Assembly (NCBI GenBank): GCA_030690945.1
Contig: JAUYFM010000023.1
Span: 1-43,161 of the forward strand
DNA length: 43,161 bases
Source: Smithellaceae bacterium
Lineage (GTDB): Bacteria; Desulfobacterota; Syntrophia; Syntrophales; Smithellaceae
Direction: 5' to 3'
In this document: positions 25,209 to 37,012 of the stretch, one piece after another
How positions within the stretch are numbered: the stretch's first letter is position 1
Layout of the letters: each line of letters begins with the position of its first letter
Position numbers and translations under genes: made by a program
The notes under the pieces: model-generated
What the model saw: only the letters and a program-made list of their open reading frames with translations
What the model was told of the DNA's origin: nothing
Database searches by the model: none

Positions 25209-25801
25209 TGAGAATTGTTTTTGCGACCAAAAATGAAGGCAAGGTCAAAGAAATAACTGAAATGCTTACTTTCATGAATATAGAATTAATATCCCTGAAT
25301 CATTTTGAATCATTGCCGGAAATTGTGGAGGATGGTAAAACCTATCTGGAAAATGCTTTGAAAAAAGCAAAAATTATTTCAGAATTTACAGGTGAAATAG
25401 TATTAGCCGATGATTCCGGCTTGCAGGTGGATATTCTCGGAGGAGAGCCGGGCATTTATTCCGCCCGGTATGCGGGTGAGGGCGCGACGGACGAAGAAAA
25501 TAACGCCAAGCTCCTGGCCAAATTAAAAGACGTGCCGCGGGAGTTAAGAACAGCGTCTTTCTTTTGCGCTTTAGTGCTGTATCATCAAGATGGTGATTAT
25601 AACTCTTTTGAGGCCGAGTGGCAGGGCCGGATCATTGATGAGCGGCGGGGAACAAATGGGTTCGGTTATGACCCGATCTTTCTTTCGCCACAGTTGAATA
25701 AAACAGCCGCGGAATTGCCGCCGGAAATAAAGAATACAATCAGCCACCGCGGCCAGGCTTTTGCAAAACTGAAAAGCCATCTGGGTAAAAAAATAAAATA
25801 A
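25208..25801 (+). CDS. rdgB: XTP/dITP diphosphatase (nucleotide pool sanitiser, RdgB/HAM1)
   Basis: Hydrolyses non-canonical purine triphosphates (ITP, dITP, XTP) to monophosphates. The 197-residue protein opens [15 protein letters not shown], the SxTxNxGK-type nucleotide site. It has [25 protein letters not shown], the catalytic Asp region, GFGYDPIFL, and the C-terminal [10 protein letters not shown] motif. All are diagnostic. It is translationally linked to rph by a TAATG overlap. A tRNA-Pro begins 3 nt after the stop. Confidence 0.94.
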   Translation: MRIVFATKNEGKVKEITEMLTFMNIELISLNHFESLPEIVEDGKTYLENALKKAKIISEFTGEIVLADDSGLQVDILGGEPGIYSARYAGEGATDEENNAKLLAKLKDVPRELRTASFFCALVLYHQDGDYNSFEAEWQGRIIDERRGTNGFGYDPIFLSPQLNKTAAELPPEIKNTISHRGQAFAKLKSHLGKKIK

Positions 25802-25803
25802 AT

Positions 25804-25880
25804 CGGGGCGTAGCGCAGCTTGGTAGCGCGCTTGCTTTGGGAGCAAGATGTCGAGTGTTCAAATCACTCCGCCCCGACCA
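25804..25880 (+). tRNA. tRNA-Pro (anticodon TGG)
   Basis: Acceptor stem CGGGGCG (25804-25810) pairs with CGCCCCG before discriminator A and an encoded CCA (25878-25880). The anticodon arm is CTTGC-TTTGGGA-GCAAG with anticodon TGG. The T arm contains GTTCAAATC. The C1 start is typical of bacterial tRNA-Pro. It lies 3 nt after rdgB and is probably processed from the same transcript. Confidence 0.95.
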
Positions 25881-25888
25881 AATAAAAC

Positions 25889-25923
25889 AAGGAGTTACGT
25901 TAATTCAGGTAACTCCTTTTTCT
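25889..25923 (+). terminator. Intrinsic terminator after tRNA-Pro
   Basis: AAGGAGTTAC and GTAACTCCTT form a stem of 9-10 bp around a 10-nt loop, followed by a run of T (25917-25921). It lies 8 nt after the tRNA and closes the rph-rdgB-tRNA transcript. Confidence 0.8.
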
Positions 25924-26164
25924 TTCTGTGCGGCGGGATCCGATGGAGCCTTATCCATGTCCATCGGCAGGCCATCTTCGCATTGTCGATCAGCCCCAAT
26001 TCCTATGGACAATTGGGCAGCATGGAGCACACACAAAATTATTAAGAACATGAATAAGGCGTTTTGAAGAATTCGGCCCATGAAGATGTTGACAGTACCA
26101 AAAATTTGTTGACTAACACCTGGTGAAATATTAATGCTCTACAGGGGCTAACAATAGGATAAAC
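25924..26164. other. Gap between the tRNA-Pro terminator and miaB
   Basis: No gene is supported. An inverted repeat CCCAATT-N9-AATTGGG lies at about 25994-26016. Two TTGAC-type -35 candidates (26089-26094 and about 26110) precede miaB, but neither has a convincing -10 box at proper spacing. Confidence 0.4.
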
Positions 26165-27490
26165 ATGAAAAACAAGTATTTATACATTGAAACCTTCGGC
26201 TGTCAGATGAATGTGCATGACTCCGAACAAATGGCTGTTCTGCTTGCCGGTATTGGATATAAACTCACGGAGGATTCACGTAAAGCGGATTTAATTCTGA
26301 TCAACACCTGTTCGATTCGGGAAAAAGCAGAACAGAAGGCTTTCAGCGAACTGGGGCGTCTGATGAAGTTAAAAGAGGAAAAGCCGAATCTGATTATAGG
26401 CTTTGCAGGGTGCCTGGCGCAGCATATGGGCGCGAAAGTCCATAGTCGGGTGAAGAACGTTGATCTCGTTTTTGGCACGCACAATATCCACCGGCTACCG
26501 GAGATGGTTGCCGCTATTCAGAAAGAGAGAAAGAAGATCACGCAAATCGATTTTTCTTCAAAAATTCATTCGCTCAATGTCTTTGCACCGCCTCCCAAAG
26601 GGTCTTTATGTTCTTTTGTGTCCATTATGCAGGGGTGCGACAATTATTGCGCCTACTGCGTGGTGCCCTATCTTCGTGGTCCGGAAATGAGCCGGACTCC
26701 CGAGGACATTATCGATGAAATACAAAAACTGACCCGGCATGGCGTAAAAGAAGTGACACTTCTGGGACAGAATGTAAATTCCTATGGAAAAAAATTAGAT
26801 CATGGATGCAATTTTGTTTCTTTGATAAAAAAAATTAGTGATATCGATGGCATTGATAGAATTCGATTTACTACCTCCCATCCGAAAGATTTATCCGATG
26901 AGCTGATGGACTGTTTTGCCGGCGTGCCTAAATTATGTGATCATATTCATCTGCCTGTACAGTCGGGTTCCAACCGTATTTTAAAGCTGATGAATCGAGG
27001 GTATTCATCCGAAGAATATTTGCGGAAAATTGACCGTTTGCGTGATATCTGTCCACAAATCAGCATTACCTCCGACATCATTGTCGGTTTTCCGGGAGAA
27101 ACTGAAAAAGATTATCAAGAAACCATTGACATGATGGAAAAAATCAGGTTTGATTCAGTTTTTTCGTTCAAGTATTCTGAACGTAAAGGAACAGCCGCCC
27201 AGAAGTTGCAAGGTAAAGTGCCGGAAGCTGAAATAAAACAGAGGCTTAAAGAATTGCAGATGCTGCAGGATCGGCACACGCAGGAAAAAAATACGGCACT
27301 GGAAGGATGTGTGCGGGAAGTGCTGGTGGAGGGCCGAAGCAGGAACTCTGAACATGACATGATGGGACGGACGCGTTCCTGGAGAATTGTGAATTTTAAA
27401 GGCGGTCCGGAGTTAATCGGTAATCGGGTAAACGTGGAAATTACCCGCGGATATTTGCATTCATTGCGAGGAAAAATGATTGACCATTAG
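26165..27490 (+). CDS. miaB: tRNA-2-methylthio-N6-dimethylallyladenosine synthase MiaB
   Basis: Radical SAM methylthiotransferase that adds the 2-methylthio group to i6A37 of tRNAs. The 441-residue protein has the N-terminal UPF0004 domain with Cys in TFGCQMNVHDSE, NTCSIREKAEQK and GFAGCLAQ, holding one cluster. The radical SAM motif follows in GCDNYCAYCVVPYLRG, then GVKEVTLLGQNVNSYG and LPVQSGSNRILKLMNRGY. A C-terminal TRAM domain covers about residues 375-438. The motif set and length fit MiaB rather than RimO or MtaB. A bifunctional nuclease gene follows after 12 nt. Confidence 0.95.
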   Translation: MKNKYLYIETFGCQMNVHDSEQMAVLLAGIGYKLTEDSRKADLILINTCSIREKAEQKAFSELGRLMKLKEEKPNLIIGFAGCLAQHMGAKVHSRVKNVDLVFGTHNIHRLPEMVAAIQKERKKITQIDFSSKIHSLNVFAPPPKGSLCSFVSIMQGCDNYCAYCVVPYLRGPEMSRTPEDIIDEIQKLTRHGVKEVTLLGQNVNSYGKKLDHGCNFVSLIKKISDIDGIDRIRFTTSHPKDLSDELMDCFAGVPKLCDHIHLPVQSGSNRILKLMNRGYSSEEYLRKIDRLRDICPQISITSDIIVGFPGETEKDYQETIDMMEKIRFDSVFSFKYSERKGTAAQKLQGKVPEAEIKQRLKELQMLQDRHTQEKNTALEGCVREVLVEGRSRNSEHDMMGRTRSWRIVNFKGGPELIGNRVNVEITRGYLHSLRGKMIDH

Positions 27491-27502
27491 AGGAGGTTGG
27501 GG

Positions 27503-28003
27503 ATGCTGCTGGAGATGAAGGTATCCGGATTGACCATTGATCCGATCACCAATACACCCATTGTCATCTTGAAGGACATGCAGGAAAGCAAGGCCATTCC
27601 GATCTGGATTGGTTTATTTGAAGCCAGCGCCATTGCCACGGAGCTGGAGCACGTTGTCTTTTCCCGCCCGATGACTCACGACTTGTTATATGAATGCATG
27701 AAAGCGCTGGACGTTACCGTCAATCGGATCGAAATTGTCGATATCCGCAACAACACTTTTTTTGCCAGCGTGTATTTAACCAGGGCAGGGCAGACTTACG
27801 CGATTGACGCGCGTCCCAGCGACGCCATTGCGCTGGCACTGCGGGCGCAGGCATCGATTTTTGTGGAAGAGAGCGTGCTGGAGAAATCCCGCAATATTGA
27901 TTTCGGGATGAAGCTCACTGACATTGATAAGTTTAAGGAAGACAAAATAAAAGAGTTTCTGGAAAATCTGTCCGCCGAAGATTTCGGGAAATACAAAATG
28001 TGA
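27503..28003 (+). CDS. Bifunctional nuclease family protein (BFN/DUF151)
   Basis: A 166-residue protein starting MLLEMKVSGLTIDPITNTPI. The family features are KAIPIWIGLFEASAIATEL, RPMTHDLLY, and the conserved DARPSDAIALALRAQASIFVEE. An acidic UVR-like tail is absent. DUF151 proteins are small metal-independent-looking nucleases or chaperone-like proteins whose role in bacteria is poorly settled. The ATG at 27503 is preferred because AGGAGG ends 6 nt before it, whereas a TTG at 27497 would directly abut the ribosome-binding site. It stands between miaB and xerC, a conserved position in deltaproteobacteria. Confidence 0.87.
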   Translation: MLLEMKVSGLTIDPITNTPIVILKDMQESKAIPIWIGLFEASAIATELEHVVFSRPMTHDLLYECMKALDVTVNRIEIVDIRNNTFFASVYLTRAGQTYAIDARPSDAIALALRAQASIFVEESVLEKSRNIDFGMKLTDIDKFKEDKIKEFLENLSAEDFGKYKM

Positions 28004-28006
28004 AGA

Positions 28007-28924
28007 ATGAAAGACTTACTTGCGGATTTTCGAACATTTCTGGATGTCGAGCGCAATGTATCGGAACATACCCGAAGGGCTTACCTGACGGATGTAGAGG
28101 AGTTTAGTGAATTCCTGACAAGCCAGGAAAATAGATCAGCACATAAGAAGATACTGGATGTTCAGACGGAAACCATGCGGGCCTATCTCGCTTACCTGTA
28201 TGGCCGGAAGCTGAAAAAAGTATCCATCAATCGCAAGATATCTTCTTTGAGGGCGTTTTATAAGTATTTGTTGCGCGAAGGAATTATTAAAAGCAATCCG
28301 GCCCAGAGTGTCCAGACACCAAAGATGGAAAAATACATGCCGACTTTTTTGTCGGTGGATGAAACTTTTGAGCTTTTAAACGCCTCCAGGGACAATAACT
28401 CCGCATCCGGTTTGCGCGACCAGGCGATGCTGGAGTTATTCTATTCTTCGGGGTTGCGTTTGGCTGAGCTGGCCGGGTTGAATACGGAAGATATAAATTT
28501 TAACGCGGCGCTGGTGAAGCTGCGCGGCAAGGGAAAGAAGGAGAGAATCGTTCCGGTAGGCGGGCCTGCGCTGGACGCAATCCGAAAATATTTGTCGGCA
28601 ACTCAAACTTTGAGGAAAGAAAATTCTGTAGATTTATTAAACGGGGGGCTTTTTTTAAACGAGCGCGGCAAAAGGATTACGACTCGAAGCATTGCCCGCA
28701 TTGTGGATGCGGCCACTGTGAAAAGCGGCATTGGTCGCAAGATCAGTCCGCACGCGCTTCGTCACAGTTTCGCCACACATTTGCTCGAGGCCGGAGCGGA
28801 TTTGCGGTCGATTCAGGAAATGCTGGGGCATGAGAGTCTTTCCACAACGCAGAAATACACGGCGGTCAATATTAACCGCCTGATGGAAGTTTACGATAAA
28901 GCCCACCCGCGGGCTAAGCGGTAA
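28007..28924 (+). CDS. xerC: Tyrosine recombinase XerC
   Basis: Site-specific recombinase that resolves chromosome dimers at dif with a partner XerD. The 305-residue protein has the N-terminal SAM-like core-binding domain ([20 protein letters not shown]) and a C-terminal catalytic domain. The catalytic residues are visible: Arg in [12 protein letters not shown], Lys in [14 protein letters not shown], HxxR in [20 protein letters not shown], His in [10 protein letters not shown] and Tyr in KYTAVN. Its position just before hslVU is the usual place of xerC (codV in Bacillus), which favours XerC over XerD or an integrase. It is followed by hslV after 11 nt. Confidence 0.92.
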   Translation: MKDLLADFRTFLDVERNVSEHTRRAYLTDVEEFSEFLTSQENRSAHKKILDVQTETMRAYLAYLYGRKLKKVSINRKISSLRAFYKYLLREGIIKSNPAQSVQTPKMEKYMPTFLSVDETFELLNASRDNNSASGLRDQAMLELFYSSGLRLAELAGLNTEDINFNAALVKLRGKGKKERIVPVGGPALDAIRKYLSATQTLRKENSVDLLNGGLFLNERGKRITTRSIARIVDAATVKSGIGRKISPHALRHSFATHLLEAGADLRSIQEMLGHESLSTTQKYTAVNINRLMEVYDKAHPRAKR

Positions 28925-28935
28925 AAGGAGAAAAA

Positions 28936-29511
28936 ATGTACATTAAAGGCACCACCATACTGGCCGTTAAGAAAGGCGATAAAATAACCGTAGCCGGCGA
29001 CGGTCAGGTGACGCTGGATACGACGATCCTGAAACACGGTGCACGCAAGGTGCGCAGACTTTATAATAATGAAGTGGTCGTCGGGTTCGCGGGAGCGACC
29101 GCCGACGCCTTCACGCTGTTTGACCGCTTCGATCAAAAGCTGGAGCAATACAACGGCAACCTGTTGCGCGCGGCGGTAGAACTGACCAAGGATTGGCGCA
29201 CCGACCGGGTATTACGACATCTGGAAGCCTTGATGATTGCGGTCAACCGCGATTATTCACTTATTATTTCGGGAAACGGCGATGTTATTGAATCCGACGA
29301 TGATGTGATGGCCATCGGATCAGGTGGAGCCTATGCCCAGGCGGCAGCGCGCGCGCTGGTGAAGCACAGCAATCTATCCGCCACGGAAATTGCCAAAGAA
29401 TCGATGAAAATCGCCTCAGAAATTTGTATTTATACCAATGATCATATTACTCTTGAAGAAATTGATCTGAATGAAGAGAAGCCGAAAGAAGTCAAAAAGA
29501 GCAAAAAATAA
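28936..29511 (+). CDS. hslV: ATP-dependent protease peptidase subunit HslV
   Basis: Proteolytic core of the HslVU protease, proteasome-like with an N-terminal Thr nucleophile. The 191-residue protein reads [20 protein letters not shown]. Thr6, after the five-residue propeptide MYIKG, would be the nucleophile; the propeptide is longer than the single Met of E. coli. [22 protein letters not shown] and [23 protein letters not shown] are standard. The C terminus ends in a Lys-rich tail ([12 protein letters not shown]) that is unusual for the family. hslU follows at once. Confidence 0.94.
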   Translation: MYIKGTTILAVKKGDKITVAGDGQVTLDTTILKHGARKVRRLYNNEVVVGFAGATADAFTLFDRFDQKLEQYNGNLLRAAVELTKDWRTDRVLRHLEALMIAVNRDYSLIISGNGDVIESDDDVMAIGSGGAYAQAAARALVKHSNLSATEIAKESMKIASEICIYTNDHITLEEIDLNEEKPKEVKKSKK

Positions 29512-29527
29512 GGAGCATGTTAAAAAA

Positions 29528-31826
<2,299 letters not shown>

Positions 31827-31843
31827 AAGGAAAGAAGAATAAG

Positions 31844-33037
31844 ATGATGAAAGAAAAAAAGATCATGGCTCTGTCTGATCAGAATATCATGAATACTTAC
31901 AGGCGGGTGCCGATTGCGCTGGTGAAAGGTGAGGGCGCCAGGCTCTGGGATGCAAACGGCAAAGAATATCTCGATTTTGTTGCGGGCATCGCCGTGTGCA
32001 ATCTGGGGCATTCCCATCCGAATGTGGTGAAAGCGATAAAAAAGCAGGTGAAAAATCTGACGCATGTTTCCAACCTGTATTACACCCAACCGCAGGCCGA
32101 GGTGGCCGCGCTTCTTGTGAAGCATTCGTTTGCCGACAAAGCCTTTTTCTGCAACAGCGGCGCGGAAGCCAATGAAGCGGCCATCAAACTGGCGCGAAAA
32201 TACGCCCATGAAAATATGGGCGCAGATAAATATGAACTCATCACGATGAAAGATTCCTTTCACGGCCGAACCATGGCGACCATCACCGCCACAGGGCAGG
32301 AGAAATTTCAGTTCGGTTTCACGCCGCTTCTGGACGGCTTTATTTACGCGCCTTTTAACGATCCAGTGGCGCTGGAGGCGGCCATTTCGCCCAAGACCTG
32401 CGGCATCATGCTGGAGCCGATTCAAGGGGAGGGCGGGGTGATTATTCCCGACGAGCAATATCTGGCCCGGGTCAGGGATATTTGCAACAGGCATAAGATT
32501 TTAATGATTCTCGATGAGGTGCAGACCGGCATCGGACGGACAGGTAAATTATTTGCTTATGAATATTCCGGGATCAAGCCCGATATCATGACACTGGCTA
32601 AAGCTCTGGGTAACGGTTTTCCGGTGGGCGCGATGCTGGCGACCAATGAAATCGCAAAAGCTTTCAGTCCGGGCAATCACGCGTCCACGTTCGGCGGCAA
32701 CCTGCTGGCCATGGCGGCGGCCAACGCTACATTGAAAACGATGCTGGACGAGGGCGTTTTAGAAAATTGTCAGAAAATGGGAGACTATTTCCTGGCAAAA
32801 CTTCAAACCCTGAAGGCAAAGCATGCGATCATTTCCAGTGTTCGGGGAAGCGGCCTTATGCTGGCCTGTGCGCTGACCATTGAGGGTGCGGATATTGTCA
32901 AGGCCTGTCAGGAACGGGGATTGCTTATTAACTGCACCGGCGCCAAAACGCTGCGTTTTGTTCCGCCGCTGATTATTACGCAAAACGATATCGATGCGGC
33001 AATTTCCATACTGGATGAGGTCATGGAGGGGAAATGA
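31844..33037 (+). CDS. argD: Acetylornithine aminotransferase
   Basis: PLP enzyme converting N-acetylglutamate semialdehyde to N-acetylornithine. The 397-residue protein shows YLDFVAGIAVCNLGHSHP, FFCNSGAEANEAAIKLARKY, SFHGRTMATITATGQ and DEVQTGIGRTGKLFAYE. The PLP lysine is in TLAKALGNGFPVGAM, followed by STFGGNLLA. The pattern is ArgD rather than GABA or ornithine transaminase, and the location between argB and argF supports it. The stop overlaps the argF start by 4 nt (ATGA). Confidence 0.95.
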   Translation: MMKEKKIMALSDQNIMNTYRRVPIALVKGEGARLWDANGKEYLDFVAGIAVCNLGHSHPNVVKAIKKQVKNLTHVSNLYYTQPQAEVAALLVKHSFADKAFFCNSGAEANEAAIKLARKYAHENMGADKYELITMKDSFHGRTMATITATGQEKFQFGFTPLLDGFIYAPFNDPVALEAAISPKTCGIMLEPIQGEGGVIIPDEQYLARVRDICNRHKILMILDEVQTGIGRTGKLFAYEYSGIKPDIMTLAKALGNGFPVGAMLATNEIAKAFSPGNHASTFGGNLLAMAAANATLKTMLDEGVLENCQKMGDYFLAKLQTLKAKHAIISSVRGSGLMLACALTIEGADIVKACQERGLLINCTGAKTLRFVPPLIITQNDIDAAISILDEVMEGK

Positions 33038-33942
33038 AAAAAGACTTGCTCGGTTTTGCCGAGATGGCACCTGCGGATTTTGAAGAAATCTGGCAAAGGA
33101 CTGCCCGGCTCAAAAAAAAGCTGAAGGAAGGCAGGGAACACGCGTCTCTTCAAGGCAAGACGCTGGGCATGATTTTTGACAAGTCTTCCACGCGGACCAG
33201 GATTTCATTTGAAGTCGGCATGTACCAGTTAGGCGGCATCGCGCTTTTTTTAAATTCGCGTGATACACAGATTGGCCGCGGTGAAACCCTCGCGGATTCC
33301 GCAAGGATGATGTCGTGCTATCTCAATGGGATTATGATTCGGACCTTTGCTCAGGAAAGCGTTGAAGAACTGGCCAGATATGCGTCCATTCCGGTCATCA
33401 ATGGTCTGACGGATCTGCTCCATCCCTGTCAGATTCTAGCGGATTTGTTTACGATCAGGGAAAAAAAAGGGTCTTATGAAGGCGTCAAGTTAGCCTACAT
33501 CGGAGACGGCAACAATATCGCCAACAGCTGGATCGAAGCAGCGACGTGCCTGCCATTCGAGCTCGCGCTGGCCTGTCCCGAAGGCTACGATCCGGACTGC
33601 CGGATTATGGCGGAAAGCAAAAAAGTCGGGAAAGAGCGTGTCCGTCTGTATCGTGATCCTTTCGATGCCGCGCGTGACGCTGATGTGCTCTACACGGATG
33701 TTTGGACGAGCATGGGACAGGAGGCCGAGTCTCAGGAGCGAAAAACGATATTTACAAACTATCAGATTAACCGGAAGCTTTTGGGTGTGGCGAAAAAAGA
33801 CGCCATCGTCATGCATTGTCTGCCCGCACACCGCGGCGAGGAAATTACCGCTGACGTCATTGACGGACCTCAATCCGTCGTGATTGATGAAGCCGAAAAC
33901 CGCCTGCATGTGCAAAAGGCCGTTTTAGAAATATTGATTTAG
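33034..33942 (+). CDS. argF: Ornithine carbamoyltransferase
   Basis: Forms citrulline from ornithine and carbamoyl phosphate. The 302-residue protein has the carbamoyl-phosphate motif SSTRTRISFEVG, the HPCQILADLFTI motif, DVWTSMGQE, the ornithine-side HCLPAHRGEE, and the standard C terminus. It is anabolic by context. It is coupled to argD by overlap and followed by argG after 12 nt. Confidence 0.95.
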   Translation: MKKDLLGFAEMAPADFEEIWQRTARLKKKLKEGREHASLQGKTLGMIFDKSSTRTRISFEVGMYQLGGIALFLNSRDTQIGRGETLADSARMMSCYLNGIMIRTFAQESVEELARYASIPVINGLTDLLHPCQILADLFTIREKKGSYEGVKLAYIGDGNNIANSWIEAATCLPFELALACPEGYDPDCRIMAESKKVGKERVRLYRDPFDAARDADVLYTDVWTSMGQEAESQERKTIFTNYQINRKLLGVAKKDAIVMHCLPAHRGEEITADVIDGPQSVVIDEAENRLHVQKAVLEILI

Positions 33943-33954
33943 GAGGGAAGAATT

Positions 33955-35169
33955 GTGGCAAATAAAATTAAAAAAGTAGTGTTGGCGTATTCCGGCGGAT
34001 TGGACACATCCGTGATTGTCCGATGGCTGATTGAAACATATAAATGCGAAGTGATCTGTTTTGCCGCCGATGTCGGACAGAAAGAAGAACTATCCGGCCT
34101 GGAGGAAAAAGCCATCAACACCGGCGCCAGCAAGATATACATTGACAACTTACAGGAAGAATTCGCCCGTGATTTTGTTTTTCCGGCGCTGCGCGCCAAC
34201 GCGATTTACGAAGGCACGTATCTGCTGGGCACGTCACTGGCCCGACCGCTGATTGCCAAACGGCAAATTGAAATTGCCCAGTTGGAAGGCGCGGATTCCG
34301 TTTCTCACGGCGCCACCGGCAAAGGCAACGATCAGGTGCGCTTTGAACTGACTTACATTGCCTTAAATCCGTCCATCAATATTATTGCCACGTGGCGGGA
34401 TGAACACTGGAAATTCAATTCCCGGGAATCCATGATAAACTATGCCAGGAAGCATAAAATTCCCATTACGACGACCAAAGCCAAACCCTACAGTTCCGAC
34501 CGCAATCTGCTGCATATCTCGCATGAAGGCGGCATTCTGGAAGACACCTGGGCTGAACCGCCGGAAGATATTTTTGTGCTGACTAAGTCTCCCGAAGCGG
34601 CGCCGGATAAGCCCACCTATGTGGAAATTGATTTTAAAAAAGGAAATCCCGTCGCCATCAATGGCAAAAAAATGTCACCGGCAAAATTAATGGATACCAT
34701 TAATATCGTTGCCGGCAATAATGGCATCGGCCGGTTGGATATGGTGGAAAACCGCTTTGTCGGCATGAAATCCCGTGGTGTTTATGAAACCCCCGGTGGA
34801 ACGGTCTTATGGATGGCGCATCGCGCGGTGGAGTCCATTACGATGGATCGCGAAGTCATGATTATGCGGGATTCACTCATTCCGAAGTATGCGCAGCTGG
34901 TCTATAACGGTTTCTGGTATTCGCCGGAGATGAAGACGCTTCAAACTTACATTGACGCGACGCAGGAAAATGTTACCGGCACGGCCAGGATGAAGCTCTA
35001 TAAAGGCAATTGCATTGTCGTCGGGCGCAAGTCGCCCAACTCGCTCTATAGCGAAGCTTTTGCCACGTTTGAAAAGGACCAGGTGTATAATCAGAAAGAC
35101 GCGACCGGATTTATCCGCCTCAACGGTCTGCGTCTGCGGATTCAGAATATTTTGAAAAACAAACCCTAG
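33955..35169 (+). CDS. argG: Argininosuccinate synthase
   Basis: Joins citrulline and aspartate using ATP. The 404-residue protein has the pyrophosphatase P-loop motif [44 protein letters not shown], and the conserved [20 protein letters not shown] segment. The start codon is GTG at 33955, supported by AGGAGGGAAG ending 4 nt upstream. argH follows 19 nt after the stop. Confidence 0.96.
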   Translation: MANKIKKVVLAYSGGLDTSVIVRWLIETYKCEVICFAADVGQKEELSGLEEKAINTGASKIYIDNLQEEFARDFVFPALRANAIYEGTYLLGTSLARPLIAKRQIEIAQLEGADSVSHGATGKGNDQVRFELTYIALNPSINIIATWRDEHWKFNSRESMINYARKHKIPITTTKAKPYSSDRNLLHISHEGGILEDTWAEPPEDIFVLTKSPEAAPDKPTYVEIDFKKGNPVAINGKKMSPAKLMDTINIVAGNNGIGRLDMVENRFVGMKSRGVYETPGGTVLWMAHRAVESITMDREVMIMRDSLIPKYAQLVYNGFWYSPEMKTLQTYIDATQENVTGTARMKLYKGNCIVVGRKSPNSLYSEAFATFEKDQVYNQKDATGFIRLNGLRLRIQNILKNKP

Positions 35170-35188
35170 TTTTACGGAGAGCAACTTC

Positions 35189-36577
35189 ATGACAGAGAGC
35201 AAAAAACCATGGGCGGGACGTTTTGAAGAAACCACGGCCAAAAGTGTGGAGAAATTTACATCTTCCCTGCATTACGATTCAAGGCTGTATCGCTACGATA
35301 TTCAAGGATCCATCGCCCATGCAACGATGCTCGCAGATCAGAAAATTATTTCCCGCAAAGATGCGGCTGCGATTATCCGCGGACTGAAAAATATTCTCTC
35401 CGATATGGAAAAGGGCAAATTTGTTTTTGATCCGGCCGATGAAGATATTCACATGGCCATTGAAAAAGAACTGATTGGGCGTGTCGGATCGGCGGGCGGG
35501 AAACTGCATACCGCGCGCAGCCGTAACGATCAGATTGCCCTGGATGTCCGGCTTTTTCTGCGTGCGGAAATTGACGGCATTGTCCATCTGCTCACGGGTC
35601 TGCAAAAGCAGTTGATCAAGCTGGCCAAAAGCGAGATTTCAACCATCATGCCCGGCTACACCCATATGCAAAAGGCGCAGCCGGTGTTGCTCTCTCATTA
35701 TTTTCTGGCGTTCGCGGAAATGTTCTCCCGCGATGAGCAGAGACTTGGCGACTGCAAAAAACGGCTCAACGTTTTGCCTTTGGGCGCCGTGGCTTTGGCC
35801 GGGACCGGGTTACCGATTGACCGCAGCCGAACGGCTGAACTTTTAAATTTTCCGGCTGTGAGCGCAAACAGCATGGATACGGTGGCGGATCGCGACTATA
35901 TTGCAGAATTTATCTTTACGGCCTCGCTGACCATGACGCATCTGAGCCGCTTTTGCGAAGATTTGGTTTTGTGGTCGTCCGATGAATTCGGTTTCGCGGA
36001 TATTTCGGATGCCTACACCACCGGCAGCAGCATTATGCCCCAGAAGAAAAATCCGGATATTGCGGAATTGATCCGGGGCAAGGCGGCGCGGGTTTATGGC
36101 GATTTGTTCGCGATTCTGACGCTGCTTAAGGGGCTGCCCATGACCTACAACCGTGATCTGCAGGAGGACAAGGAGCCACTGTTTGATGCGGTGGATACGG
36201 TCAGGGATTGTCTGTCTATTTTTACGGAAATGCTGGCTCATACAACATTTAATGCCGCAAGAATGTACCAGGCAGCGAGCGGTGGTTTCTCCACGGCGAC
36301 AGACGTGGCCGAATATCTGGTGGAAAAAGGCGTTCCTTTCCGCCAGGCGCATGAAATTGTCGGCAACATCGTGGCCCATTTGGTCAAAAGCAAAAAGACG
36401 CTCGCTGATCTCGGGCTAAGTGATTATCAGAAATTTTATGCAGGCTTTAACGCGGATATCGCTTCCAGAATTAAGCTGGAAAATTCCGTCAATGCGCGCA
36501 AGCATCGGGGTGGTACGGCGACTGCGGCCGTGAAAGAAAGGATTCGGGAATTTGAAAAAAGTCTCAGTAAAAAATAA
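35189..36577 (+). CDS. argH: Argininosuccinate lyase
   Basis: Last step of arginine synthesis, releasing fumarate. The 462-residue protein starts KPWAGRFEETTAKSVEKFTS. It has HTARSRNDQIALDVRLFLR, PGYTHMQKAQPVLLSHY, and the fumarase/aspartase signature GSSIMPQKKNPD. Length and motifs are standard. The last 26 nt overlap the following lipoprotein gene. Confidence 0.96.
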   Translation: MTESKKPWAGRFEETTAKSVEKFTSSLHYDSRLYRYDIQGSIAHATMLADQKIISRKDAAAIIRGLKNILSDMEKGKFVFDPADEDIHMAIEKELIGRVGSAGGKLHTARSRNDQIALDVRLFLRAEIDGIVHLLTGLQKQLIKLAKSEISTIMPGYTHMQKAQPVLLSHYFLAFAEMFSRDEQRLGDCKKRLNVLPLGAVALAGTGLPIDRSRTAELLNFPAVSANSMDTVADRDYIAEFIFTASLTMTHLSRFCEDLVLWSSDEFGFADISDAYTTGSSIMPQKKNPDIAELIRGKAARVYGDLFAILTLLKGLPMTYNRDLQEDKEPLFDAVDTVRDCLSIFTEMLAHTTFNAARMYQAASGGFSTATDVAEYLVEKGVPFRQAHEIVGNIVAHLVKSKKTLADLGLSDYQKFYAGFNADIASRIKLENSVNARKHRGGTATAAVKERIREFEKSLSKK

Positions 36578-36992
36578 AATATTATTCGGGTTGGTTTTGA
36601 TTCTTCTGATGACCGGTTGCGGGCTGAAGGCCAATCCCGTTTCTCCGACATCTGCTGTTTTCCAAAATCAAGGTGAACAGAAATTAACGGTGTCCAACGA
36701 TGGAAACGCCGTTGTGCTGACTTGGCAGATACAAAACCCAGATAGAAAAATCAGCCACATGAACGTCGAAAAAAGTCAACTGGGCACTGCGGGAAATATT
36801 TGCAAGGATTGTCCGCGTACGTTCGAGGTGATTGGTCAGTTGCAGGTTTTGAATGTCAAAAATGGAAAAAATGAGTACAGATTTACTGATTCGCTTGTCG
36901 AAAAAGGAAAAATATATAGTTACCGTTTAAAGCTGTGCAACGAGGCCGGCGTCTGTCGGGAATCGCAAACCGTAGAAATAGATTTTAAATAA
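36552..36992 (+). CDS. Putative outer-membrane lipoprotein with an LptM-like N terminus
   Basis: A 146-residue protein from a TTG start inside argH. Residues 1-23 form a lipoprotein signal (ILFGLVLILLMTGC, lipobox Cys23), with Gly at +2, so outer-membrane sorting is expected. The sequence after the Cys, CGLKANPVSP, resembles the CGLKGPLYFP start of LptM/YifL, the small lipoprotein that assists the LptD translocon. This protein is three times longer: residues 45-146 look like a single beta-sandwich of fibronectin type III style (VVLTWQIQNPD, then YSYRLKLCNEAGVCRES) with four Cys. An LptM-like role is only a suggestion. It separates argH from dapA. Confidence 0.7.
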   Translation: MKKVSVKNKILFGLVLILLMTGCGLKANPVSPTSAVFQNQGEQKLTVSNDGNAVVLTWQIQNPDRKISHMNVEKSQLGTAGNICKDCPRTFEVIGQLQVLNVKNGKNEYRFTDSLVEKGKIYSYRLKLCNEAGVCRESQTVEIDFK

Positions 36993-37012
36993 ATATCCAG
37001 GAGGCATTTTTT

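Noticed and set aside
25837-26067. Open frames running out of tRNA-Pro towards miaB
   Set aside because: They start inside the tRNA and pass through its terminator; there is no ribosome-binding site and the composition is not protein-like.
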